A stretch of 64,000 nt of DNA from Thamnidium elegans (taxonomy: Eukaryota; Mucoromycota; Mucoromycetes; Mucorales; Mucoraceae): assembly GCA_025201345.1 (NCBI GenBank), contig JAIXMG010000040.1, forward strand, positions 1 through 64,000, in the 5' to 3' direction. Below are positions 42,290 to 53,268 of the stretch, one piece after another (positions within the stretch are counted from its first letter, which is position 1; each line of letters begins with the position of its first letter). The notes beneath the pieces were generated by a model, which had not been told where the DNA came from, searched no databases, and was given only the letters and a program-made list of their open reading frames with translations. A program made the position numbers and the translations under genes.

Positions 42290-44753
42290 TTAATAACCGA
42301 TACCAGCCATAATACCATAACCGAGAGTAAAAATCAAACAGGTAGAGATAATACTTGTTGGGATACCAGTAATAATAAAATCCTTAGTTGTTAAGTAAGG
42401 TTTACCAGAGGGATCTTCCAGCATGACAGCAGACATGTTAGGATAGCCCGAAACAGGTAACCCCATACCAGCAGAACAGGCTAAACCAGCGCCCATGACC
42501 AAAAGGTTGGGGTGAGGAACAGGTAAATGTTGTCCTACTTCCATCACGATGGGCACGATAATTAAAGCAGCCACTGTATGAGAAACAAATGTGGCGAAGA
42601 CCAAGATAAGAAAACAGAAGACGGCTAAAATTGCAATAACGGGTAAATCAGAAATACCATCCTTGAGTCGAAGAGCGATATCTTGTAATAAACCCGAAGA
42701 TGTAACTGCGTTACCTAAAGCCATGCCACCTTGAGCAAGCACTACCACAGACCACAAGAAATTATTCAGATCGTCCTTGTTTAAAATACCTGTACCAAAG
42801 AAAACAAATAATGGAATGGTAGCAATAATACCAGTGTCTCCGAGATGATCTTCAATACTCGATTCGGCGCACCAAAGAGCAATTGTCAAAATAACGACAA
42901 GGCAAATAAAAATTTGTGTCTTTGTCACCTTTTCTTTAGTGGGTTTAATAGTATTCAAATGAGGAGTATCACTTGCTGGCTTGTAAACAAGTAACAAAAG
43001 TCCCCAACAAACAAACATGGTAATAATGGCAATGGGCAATGCGGTAGCGAACCAGAGACCCCATCCTGGGTTAGGATCCATATACTGGATGGTAATGATA
43101 TTTTGAGGTGAAGAAATGGGTGAAGTCATACCACCAATGCAACTAGAAAGTGCGATTCCTAAAATCAAACAAGGAGCTACACGCGATCTGTCGGGTAAAG
43201 TACGAAGGATAGGGTCGATCAAAGTGAAACAAAGAACGGGTGTAGCGACATTGGAAATAAACATACTAAGGAAACCAGAAACGAACATAATCGCCAGTAA
43301 AACCCACATGGGTCGAGTACCAGCACGACTTAAAACATGTGAAGCAAACGCTTTTGCAATTCCATATTTAGAGAGTGCCGCAGCTAGAGCAAAACCACCG
43401 AGAAGCATCATAATCGTTCCACTAAACATAGCAGAGAATGTAGATTTGGCAGCAGCTTTGGCGGCCATAACGCTACCGTCAGGGTTACGTAAAATACCCA
43501 TTGGTATGATCATAAAAGGGATAAGACATGAGGTAGCATAAAGAGGCATTGCTTCTGTTGCCCACATAATAGCGGCGAAAATTAATAAGGCGAAACAGTA
43601 ATTCTCTTCTCTTTCACCGAAACAATCGACAAGGAGCAAAATGATTAAAGCGGCAATAGCAATAGTAAAAGAAATAAGTTGAGACAATAAAGAAGATTTG
43701 ATCCTATGATGAGTGAAGGGAATTTTGTATGTTTTCACCACCTTTGGTTCAATCAATTTAGTATCATTTGCTTTACGCTCTTGTCGAATCATTTCCTTCC
43801 AGACCGTGTTACGTTCGAAAGTGACTTGGTCACGCAAGTGAGACTTCATTTGACGAAGAGCAATACTACGGTTACCGCCACAAAATGTGTTGGCATAGCT
43901 GGTTTCGATTCGAAGCAGCTGTCCTTTAAGCACATCCATGGTCTGAGGCATAAATGGCCTACTCTCTAGCACCATCTTATTTAAATACTGTGTCTTTAGG
44001 TTGCCTTCCAAAACTTTATCGTATTTTTTCAAGATTTTTTCAAACGCAGTTCGATTCAATTCAATGTAAGATTCAAGTTCGGATAAAGAGATGTAGAGTA
44101 AAATCAATTGTGAGCGTAAATCCGACAATCTCTCGACAAGTAATCCATCGTCGTCTCCCATAGATAGACGTGATTCAAATGATTGTCGAGATGCACGACG
44201 AGAGAAACGAGAAGAACGAGATGGACAACGCTGTGGGGCAATCATATCTATCTTTTTTACAGGGTGCTCTTGGTCGTCTTTTTCAGTATCTATGGCGTTG
44301 GGATGACGATAGGTTGAGTCTAGTTGCTCAAGTGGCGCCAGACTGTTTTTACGACCATAGTTGCTGACATCCTCAGATCCTTCAATTTGGGCCTCTAGCT
44401 TGTTTAACATGTTATAGAGTTCGGATTCCTTGTGTGTGTAAAATTCAATCACTTTTTCAAGTTGGTTATCAAGAGCACTAATAAATCTTGCTTCGCCATC
44501 TCTTGCATGTTCTAACGCTAGTTCGGGGTCTGTGCTAATATTCAAATCGTCAACGTGTTCTTTTTCTAACTGGAAAATTATTTTCTTTAGAGAATCATAA
44601 CTATAAAAAAAAAAATTGAAAAAATTGAAAAAGGGTTTTTTTTTTTGGGTTAGTTTTACCAAATATGGTGAATTATGTATTTCATACTCACTTGACGTAA
44701 CTGTCAACCCACTCGGGCACTGCATTTAATTGCAACGTATGTGAGAATCTCAT
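42290..44753 (-). CDS. SPX-domain low-affinity phosphate transporter (Pho87/Pho90/Pho91 type)
   Basis: Membrane phosphate carrier with a cytosolic SPX sensor domain for inositol pyrophosphates. The start MRFSHTLQLNAVPEWVDSYV is joined by an intron to NYDSLKKIIFQLEKEH, the SPX N-terminus. SPX continues to EFYTHKESELYNMLNKLEAQ, then a long linker and LIEPKVVKTYKIPF. About twelve TM helices follow in the DASS/SLC13 fold: ALLIFAAIMWATEAMPLYAT, MMLLGGFALAAALSKYGIAK, PTILG-like repeats, GMTSPISSPQNIITI, then VFATFVSHTVAALIIVP and GLPVSGYPNMSAVM. Total about 800 residues, normal for the family. Pho91 sits in the vacuole; Pho87/90 in the plasma membrane. The sequence alone does not decide which this is. 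Confidence 0.9.
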
Positions 44754-45269
44754 TTAGTAAAATTACGAAAAATAGTATATATATATATATATAAAAAAGA
44801 GAGAAGTGTATAAAAAAAAAAGTTTTAAGGAAAATGTCTTATTTATTTAAAAAAAAAAAAATTGTTGGCAAGGTGTTTAACCGGAGCCTGGGTTTTATCA
44901 ATTTTCTACCCAATCTGCCTTATATTAGCTATATTTGGGAAGTAAAAACTATAAACGATTGGCTTAACTGGGCTGAAAATATGTAAATAACATGAGAACT
45001 GTTTTTTTTTTGGTATTACAAATTTGAAAAAGTTTTTTTTTTTTTTTTTATCAGTGGTGCTAGATTGAATTACCCGTTGTATGTATAAAGCTTTTGCGTA
45101 TATAATATGTCATAACTTACTAATAATAATCTAAAAGCAAGCTAAAATACAATATTCTTTCTTTTTGGAAACAATGCTTAAAAAGCATATCATTAAGTCA
45201 CATGTGGAACCAACGAAAAAGAAAAAAGAATAAAGTCAACCATTCTTGCTTGTCATTTTTACCTGCAGT

Positions 45270-45308
<39 letters not shown>

Positions 45309-45440
45309 GAATTAATTCAAGTTCGGTTCTCGATTATTTAAACCCCTTCTTCATACAACGAACTGTTTATTCTACAGTCGAATATTTTGGTAGTGTTTAT
45401 TCTCTACGTAGTTATGAGAACTAAATTTAACTATCTTACA

Positions 45441-45477
<37 letters not shown>

Positions 45478-48400
45478 GTAGGATAACTGCCAAGATGCAA
45501 ACAGCTATTTTTTGTATGCGGTGTTTTTAAGCCGAGGGTTTCAGAACTCTTCGGAGGAACGGCTAAATCTCTACGAGATAAAAAAAGATTACGGCGATTG
45601 CATAGTTTTTTTTTTTTTTCTTTTCTAAAAGATATAATTGTATCAGAGTCAATATAAGATATTTAGGCACACGTTTCTATAGATAACTCTCTGTTTTTAA
45701 TTAACTATACAACATTAATACCAGTTTCTTTTTGCCGTAGTTCTGTATAATCAGTATTGGTCGTTTCTCTGGGTTTTTTTTGATGTCTGTTAAAAAAAAA
45801 AAAAGTAGTGACTGTTGATCTAAGTTTAATTGGCCAACTATTTTTGGAAGAGAATATGTCTCAGTCTTTTAACAAAAAACAAAAAAAAAATTGCATAAAA
45901 TATATATTCGTATATTTAACTATAGTAGGTAAAAGTAAAGTATATATATATATATATATAGTGGAGCAGCAGGAAGCATGTATTTTATTCTTTGTCCAGC
46001 TTTATTAAAAAGCATTAGAGATAATAGCTTCATTTTCTGCATTCTTTTCTATACAGAAAAAGGCCATTTACAATTGGTTGAGTTTGATTTCTTTAAAGTT
46101 AAATGTTACAAACGGGAAATGATATTTCTTGAATAATTAAAATTATGCGCAGGAAAAAAAACAATGCCAACATTAGCATATAAGATATATTAGGATGTTC
46201 GGCTATTATTATAATAGCCTCTTCTCTTCTATTACTATTATTTTTATGTAGTATCGTTCGTTTCTCCAATTTTTTTTTTTTTTTTTTTTTTGACGTTGTT
46301 TTTGTATTGACTCTTAAATAAGACTATTCCTGTCACCGTCTTTACTGACCATCTAGTCGATTTTTTGGAGATATTATTCCTAATATTTTCTATTCCTTCT
46401 TAAATGTTCATTTGAAAGACAAATGTTTGTACTCATTTTTTTTAAAGCACAGCATATACAAATAGCACACATAAAAATGAATAAATGTAAATAAGGATCT
46501 TTAGCTATACAAAAGTATTTTAAAGTCATGGTGAAAAAAACTGAACGGTATTTTCTTGAATATAGCCATGTTTTTTTTTACGCTTGGCTGTTTATATATA
46601 GTTAGCGAAAGTATGTAAGATCGATAAAAATTTTTTTTTTTAAAAAATCGTAAAGCGCGTATCGTGCTACAAAGTGAAGCACAAACGGTTCCTTTTTTTT
46701 TAAAAAAAAACACATATCTCCCGGGATCTTGTTCTAACGAAGCGATCCTATATTCCTACCATCACAAATATAAGTTACGTAATAAACACGGGTTACGCGT
46801 ATCCTCTTTTCATTTAAATCTCTAATACGCTTGGTTTGTTGATAAAACAAGGCTATTCCAAAAATATTTTTGTTCAGTATATCGCACCAACAAGGTACTG
46901 CAGAAAGACACTGATATAAAAAAAAACAGAATAAAGCACAATAGTAAAAAAAAAAAAAAAAAAAAAAAAAGTATGGTAGCACCCGTAATTTTGAGAGCCA
47001 GTAAAGCCCGTTAAAGAGTACCGGAACAGAGAAGCCAGGATACAGGATTTTAACCTAAAAAAAAAAGAGAGAGACGGTTTGCAAATTTTTTTTACAGACG
47101 ATTAAAAAAAAAAAAAAGACACTTAAAACTCAGTGACCAGGTACCACCGCTACTGAGTTCCACGTCACCAGCCCAATGGTACGTTTTAATGCAGTTACGT
47201 TAGAGTATATAAAAAGTTCCCTGGTCTCGTTTTTTTGTAGTAAGACAAACGAGTTTATTTTACGTGATAGTAAATTATGTAACTACAATGTTTAGTGTTT
47301 ATTGCGTCAATAAGTTACTTGTAATAAAACCTTCCACTTTTTTTTTTAAAAAAAAAAAGAAAAGAAAAATACGGTACCCGGCTACCCAAAATGATCCATC
47401 AAGGGCACATCAGTTTTTTTTTTCTTTATTTAGAAACAGTAATGTATTTATAGGAGGATTCTCGAACGCGCCCGTATTTTATCACTCGGCCATAACGTGA
47501 TATCGTGCATATTTCGTCGATAATAAACAAATTGCTTAGCACAAATGTGTCCTCCGCATATGGCGAAACGCCCATCCAAAAGTATCTTGTAATTATATGA
47601 ATTGAACAGAATTACGGTGTCCTTGTTTGATGTGGGAACTCGTTACCTTGCTGTTTAGGATGCAATGGCCATGCTTCTTTCTTTTTTATTCTATCTGAAA
47701 TCAATAAAATTACACAAGTGGAATTATATACGAAATAAAAGTTCCTTGTTTTTGGTTTTTTTGATAGTCAGAATTTAATTAAAAAGAAATGTCTCGATGG
47801 TTAATTAAATAGACGCTCTGTTAGGTGCTAAAAGTAAATCACTGCGAAATGTCTATGACATATCTATAATACTCTCATTACTGGGTTTTTTTTTCAAATG
47901 GATCTGTAAATACGTTATATGAAAGCGGACGATACCAACGGTTTCTCCTTATGAATTGAGTTGATTTGAAAAAAAAAAAGAGAGAATATGTAACACACGT
48001 CTGTTTAATGATAATCATAAGATATATTTTAGAATGCACATATATAAGAAGGCGAAGATGACAAGTAGTCTAGATTATATAATAGAGATTAGGTAGCCAT
48101 CTCGCACAATGAACTCTTGCTTTACTGCATATAAAATAAAATGCCATTTGAGTAGCAGCTTATATGGATTTGGTAGTTTGTAAAACCTTTTTTTTTTTTT
48201 TTTACAAAGCCGCAAATGGGTACCGTGACACTGTTTCGGTTCGCCCTCGAACATCCTTTTTAAATGCGCTTTTTTTTTTTTTTTTTAAAGTTCGCCTCCA
48301 GAACTGAAAAAAAAAGTTACTGTCCCTGGGTCACTATTGTTCTGATTCGGTAGGGATTATCATCAGGTTTTTTTTATATAAAAAAAAAAAAGAAGCCTCT

Positions 48401-48946
48401 CTTTTATTATATTTTATTTGTTAAAAAAAGTACTCTTTTGTATTCAGGAACAAGTCCGCTTTCGAGATAAAGAACAAAGATAAACAAGTGAATTAGGAAA
48501 AAAAGTTAAAATATGTAGCCAGGATTTTAAGATTTACACCCGTAAATAAAAAAAAAAGTTGTACTATGAAGGGATCTGGTGTTCAAAAAAAGAAAAAAAA
48601 AAGACCCACTTTAAAGATCTTTTTTGAAAAAAAAAAAAGAAAAATAAGATGGGTAGTACTTGACATGGGTAACGTAATCGTCTGTTCTAGAAAGACTCAA
48701 CTTAATAATAGATATTTAGGTCCGATAAGTTCAGTAAAAGGTAAAATTTCGATCGATATTCAATATGTTACAGGATTACGATATAAAATGAATACGCTAC
48801 TTGGTGTAACAATTTTTTTTAGTATATTTTTTTCCTGCTAAAAAAAGAATGAAACTATTCAATAGCAAACAATTTGCTGTGTAATGCAAAAAAGCTAGAC
48901 TTTTTTTTTTTCAAAAAAAAAAAAAAAAAAAAAAAAAAGTAGCTCT

Positions 48947-49092
48947 GAAGGCAAATACCCGAAAGGCGGATACTCAAAAGGCAGAAATATATACGAAGGC
49001 AGATACCCGAAAGGTAGAAATACGCAGGTACACTTAAAAGGTAGAAAAACTTAAAAAGGTGGAAACGCAGAAATACTCAAAGGGTAGAGTGC
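48947..49092 (+). repeat. Degenerate minisatellite, AAGGYRGAWA-type units
   Basis: Eight imperfect units of 14-27 bases share AAGG-C/T-A/G-GA-W-A-C-C/T-C. Two 48-bp superunits begin at 48947 and 48995. In one frame they encode a Gly/Lys/Arg/Tyr repeat (EGKYPKGGYSKGRN, EGRYPKGRNTQ) that stays open to a stop at 49056. Whether it is translated is unknown; it follows a long poly-A tract directly. Confidence 0.6.
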
Positions 49093-50498
49093 AAATCAAG
49101 TAAAATAGGGCGGGTTTTTATACTTTTTTTTTTTTTTGTGACATTTTTTTTAGCATCGGGGACACTGCTTATAGTTTTAAGTAATTGGTTCCTGGGTTTT
49201 GAATAAAAAATCCCATTGCATTCATGACAAGTAATCAGATGAAATTGAAAAAAAGTAGTTTAAATCTTAAAATTGTAGGACGAGGACTAGAAAAATACAA
49301 AGCTAGAAAATAAAGAGATCAGCGCTAAACAGGGATATATAATTATCCTAATAGTATGTTTTCATTATAACCCTTACTTTTGATATAACAAAAAAAAAAA
49401 AAAAAGGCGGAGAAATTACATTTTAAGAATTTCACAGGCACGGCGATTTATAGAGTTTTAAGATATCCGTGAGTAGTGTAACTATCTTTTCTATAACTTT
49501 ATAGTATGACATGATGAATTTTGAGTAATTGGGGAATACAAACTTTTATGCAGCCTGGAATTTATTAAATTGTTGCATTTACTAAATTCACTAATTATCA
49601 CAATCTTGGACCTTTTTTTTTTAATCTTTTTTCGTCACATTTATCTTTCACACGTATACTAATTGAGAATAAGATGTTAACTGATTTTTTTTTTTTAAAG
49701 TGTGGGAGCTAAACATGAAAAAAAAAAAACGGCGTTTAGGCCACATTACACATAGAAAGTAGGTCAGGATTCACAAACATCAGAAGACCTTGTGCAAAAG
49801 GTAAAAAAAAAAAAAAAAAAAAAAAACTGCGAAGCCATTCTGTTCGCCGCATTTATTACATATTTTCTCGTCTTACTTGGAACCCGAGGCTGCTTCTATT
49901 CATTGCGCACAGGTAAATAGAAATACTTGGAACAAAATAAAGATCTTCCCCCCCCCCTTTTTTTTAAAAAAAAAAACTGTCAACACATGAAAAAAAAAAA
50001 ACATTTGCATATGCATAAAACTATATATCTTTATGTAAAAGTACGACCAAGCAGGAAAAAGTTTTATATGTATTAAACAAAAATATAGACAAAAGAAGAA
50101 GGTATTGAAAAAGAACTATTAACTAAATAATACTGTACAAAAAATGATATGGTTTACATGTGTTTGTGAGATGGAGAATAAAATAAAAACGGGGATATAA
50201 AAAATATATATAAGCATAATAGTAAGAAAATAAAAAGCGGCACAAAAAAAAAAAAGAAGGTACAAGGAGAATGAAAGTATTCATGGGCGTTTAGCTTCGG
50301 AAGCGGATGAGGAAAACGGAGATTGCCGGTAAAATAAGTACGTGGTACATATGAAAGCTTAATACAAAGATGGTAATTGATCAAGGATTAAGGAAAGTGT
50401 GTTCAAGTAAGGAAAGTAAAATATGTTCAGGTTGGGGTTGGGAGTTTTTTTTTTTTTTTTTTGGTTTTTTTTTTGGTTTTTTTTTTTGATTATCATAT

Positions 50499-50522
50499 GG
50501 GGGAGGGAGGGGGGGGGGGCGG
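50499..50522 (+). other. G-rich tract downstream of the lectin gene
   Basis: Runs of 5, 3 and 11 G with single-base spacers, then CGG, on the plus strand in an AT-rich background. It lies 15 bases past the stop of the minus-strand lectin gene, so the transcript there would be C-rich. It could form a G-quadruplex on the plus strand. Confidence 0.6.
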
Positions 50523-50536
50523 TTTAAGGTTTTTTT

Positions 50537-51636
50537 TTATGGTGAGATAGGTGTTTGATCAAATAATTGTGCGATAAGTCTGCTTGAAAGAGTGGCAGCA
50601 TTATCCTTATTATTACTTGAGCTTAGAAGCTTAGAGACCTCGTTTTGTGACAGTAATTGCAGGCGAGAACGGATATCACCCGATGACGATATAGGAAAAC
50701 CAGTCATGATATCATTACTGAGCTGATCTAATTTCCAATTTTGAAAGATATGGTAAGCAGAAGCCATAGCTATTCCTTTGTCACTAAAAAAAAGGGGGGG
50801 GAGAGGAATGAGTTTTTGCATATAAGATACAAAAAAAAAAAAAAAAATAGTATTTACCTAACATTAGTTTCTTTAGAAGTATATACACGATTGTGATATT
50901 CTTTGAAAGTTTCCATTGAAAATATAGCAGAATGTGATCCACGTTTAGCAGGTGTAAGTCCTTGAGGGTACTCATAGTCATTTGAGCTAGGTGAAGAAGA
51001 TACGGAACCAGGAGGAGTGATTGACATGTTATTTGCGGAAAAGTAAGAAGTAGTTTTTACAGCACACTTTTTTGCAGCAGAAGCTAAAACTTCTTTAATA
51101 GGAAGATTTAAATCTAATTCACCTTCGGGTACAAATAACCAGCGTTGGTTATCATTATCAATAGGTTGCAAAGGGAATAAGACTAATTTTTGGTTTCCAT
51201 TTTCGACTTGTTGAACATCCAGAACCCATTCATTGCTACAAAGAGAATAGAGGTAGGATCCAGGTGATGGTCTACCATAAGCATCGACAGCATCTTCTCG
51301 AACACCCCAAAGTTGGTTCGTTGCTTCTTCCAATGGTTTTGCATGATATAAGCAAATTTCAGTATCTTCAATTAATCTCAAACGACCTGCGTAAAAAAAC
51401 TGAATTAATAAAAGGATATAAAAAAATTACTTTTGTGTTTTACCTTTACGAATATCAAGTACTAAATCGTTTGCTTTATTACACAAGTATTGGCCTTTCC
51501 AACACCAAAGTTCATGGTCAGATAATGTAGATGGAGTTACCATCACTTGTGATCGAAGTAAATCATTGCTGGTTGATGCTGATACAACGTTTCCAGAGCT
51601 GGTAGATCGAATATAAAACCAACCGTTTGTTGTCAT
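50537..51636 (-). CDS. Ricin B-type beta-trefoil lectin-domain protein
   Basis: A single-domain carbohydrate-binding-like protein, not a ribosome-inactivating toxin: no catalytic A-chain is encoded. The start MTTNGWFYIRSTSSGNVVSA opens the trefoil. Repeats include SDHELWCWKGQYLCNKANDL, then LRLIEDTEICLYHAKPLEEA, NQLWGVREDAVDAYGRPSPG and NQKLVLFPLQPIDNDNQRWL, the last with the QxW motif (NQRW). Exons: from 51636 with an intron at about 51443-51388; a long middle exon; an intron at about 50857-50787; last exon to 50537. The C-terminal third has a Ser/Pro-rich linker then a helical tail (SRLQLLSQNEVSKLLSSSNN). No signal peptide, so it is probably intracellular. A hexameric GAGAAA repeat lies just upstream. 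Confidence 0.78.
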
Positions 51637-52108
51637 TGAAGTATGCGGTTAAATAAAAAAAAAAAAGGGAGAGAAAGAGAAAGAGAAAGAGAAAGAGAAA
51701 GAGAAAGAGAAAGAGAAAAAAAAAGTTTGGTAAAGAAAGGACAAAAATTAAAAAAAAAAAGAAAAAAAAAGAAAAAAGAAAAACTTCATTGGGTATTTAT
51801 ATGTTTTTTTGATAGTTTTTTTTTTTTTTTTTTTTTTTTGCAAGAGGACGCTAAAAAAGGTAATTTTATAGCTTTCAGTTGTGGTACGTGATTTTATAAG
51901 GTCCGTCCTTTGCTAAAATGTACTTTAAGGTATCACAACTTTATGTAGTTTAATAAAAAGGTGCTTCATTACTGGTTCTTTTGTTGGTCAATGCAATCGA
52001 TAAACCGATTGGCTTACTCCTTTTTTTTCTTCTCAGTAAACTTTTTTTTTTTTGCATAAAATATGCTTTATTAAGATAGAAAGGTATACAAGATTTTTAT
52101 TTTTATTT
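51637..52108. other. Intergenic region upstream of the lectin gene
   Basis: Contains the lectin promoter, the GAGAAA repeat (51669-51717), A-rich purine blocks and T-runs (about 51820-51839 and 52040-52051), and the 3' region of the LAMTOR3 gene to the right. No coding frame supported. Confidence 0.4.
51669..51717 (+). repeat. (GAGAAA)n microsatellite
   Basis: About eight uninterrupted copies of GAGAAA, flanked by A-rich purine tracts. It lies about 35 bases upstream of the minus-strand lectin ATG, so it could sit in the promoter or leader. Purine asymmetry is strong. Confidence 0.85.
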
Positions 52109-52943
52109 TTATTCTTTCATTGCTTCAACTAATGGCTCTGTTAATTCTAATAAATTATCACCCAAGTTCATAAATAAGCCTAAGTGAAGAGCAAGTTAAA
52201 AAAAAAAAAAAAAAAAAAAAAGAGAATAATGATATATAGAATATTATTTTACCGGTGTTTGCGGTCGACTCAGCAATAAGAGTAATAATCAATGGTGATT
52301 GATCCAATTGTATTACTTGATATTTATCGTAGACGCTTATAATACTTTTATTATGTTGAAGTCCGAGTTTTGAAGCCTATCCAAATTCAGGGAAAAAGAT
52401 AATTATTATTGGTTCCTCATCACCTCATGATTTTTTTTTTTTTGCACGACCACACTTGCCTGATTATTGGTTATAGCAAATGTTGTGGGAATGGTAGGCT
52501 CTGTCATATTTTCTTTTGCCTCCTCTGAAACACCTATAATAATTATTATTACTTTACTGCTATTTTTATTATTTTTTTTTTCTTTTTTTTTTTACTTTTT
52601 AAAATAATTACACCATCTCGGTCTGTTACCATTGCAACTAACAAACCACTATAAAACAAGCGCATACAGATGTCGTTAAACTTTGCCTCCATCTTTTAAA
52701 AAAAAAAAAAAAAAAATAGTGCAGCTAGAAAGGGAAAAGAAAAACAAGCCTGATTTGAGCTCCTCTTACTGTGATTCAACTAGGCTTTTTTCTGTGACGT
52801 CTTTAACAAGGCTACGTAACCCTTCATCATGCAAAAAAAAAAAGTGTAAAATGATTCTCAGCGAGAAACTTTCCTTTTGCTTCCCCTTTAAAGCGCACTA
52901 CCAAATCTGTGCAGGGAGTACCTTTTTTTTTTAAGCTTGCCAT
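52109..52943 (-). CDS. LAMTOR3: Ragulator subunit LAMTOR3 (MP1-like roadblock protein)
   Basis: Roadblock-fold scaffold that anchors Rag GTPases and MAPK signalling on late endosomes/lysosomes. Hallmarks: LLVAMVTDRDGVSEEAKENM, then TTFAITNNQASKLGLQHN, KSIISVYDKYQVIQLDQS, PLIITLIAESTANTGLFMNL. Proposed exons: 52943-52922 (MASLKKK), 52821-52770 (GLRSLVKDVTEKSLVES), 52648-52614 (HGLLVAMVTDRDG), 52533-about 52463, 52376-about 52250, and last exon to 52109. Frame is kept across all of them. Intron 4 begins GCAAGT, a GC-AG intron (CAG|GCAAGT ... AG|GCT TCA). The first exon is the least certain. Length about 120 residues, normal for LAMTOR3. Its presence supports Ragulator in this fungus. Confidence 0.75.
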
Positions 52944-53268
52944 CTCGTTTTAAATTCCCGAGATTCAAAATAACGGTGGAAAAGACCTGCCATAACATGT
53001 TATTATGCATATGATCACCTTTTAAGATTTTTTTCTCCCACTAGTTCATAAACTAATTCTGTAAGCTTAGTAATGTGCTATACGTATTGTTTAATGCAAT
53101 TTATAGTTTGTCACTTTAAATATCTTTAATATGCTTGTACTCGACTTTTGTGATACATTTTGTACCGTCTGATTTAGCATAAATACTTTTTTCTTTTTTT
53201 TTTTTTTCAGGTTTCCTTTTTTTTTCTTAGTATATCACCACTAAAAAAAATATATATATACTACAAAG
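52944..53268. other. Divergent intergenic region between LAMTOR3 and AtuA-like genes
   Basis: 325 bases between two starts. T-runs near 53199-53209 and a TATATATATA run (53251-53260) just before the AtuA-like ATG at 53269. No coding frame. Assignment as a shared promoter follows from orientation. Confidence 0.4.

Larger units (their letters stand above)
44754..50536. other. Gene-poor, repeat-rich region, about 5.8 kb
   Basis: I find no supported gene on either strand. It holds very long A/T runs (A40 at 45268-45307, A33 near 45441-45473, T22 at 46270-46291, A26 near 48915-48938), a (TA)n run at 45941-45960, a degenerate minisatellite at 48947-49092, and poly-A/poly-T at 49801-49825. TATA-like boxes occur (for example GAGTATATAAAAAG, 47200-47213). 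The right end (50499-50522) is G-rich. Small frames at 46501-46713, 47264-47500, 48566-48841 and 50154-50384 lack protein-like composition. Promoters of the phosphate transporter lie at the left end. Confidence 0.5.

Noticed and set aside
46501..48841. Open frames at 46501-46713, 46734-46982, 47264-47500 and 48566-48841
   Set aside because: Low-complexity Lys/Phe runs from A/T tracts, with no splice-consistent neighbours.
50537..51636. Reading the ricin-B-type gene as a toxin
   Set aside because: Only a lectin-like domain is present, with no catalytic chain and no signal peptide.
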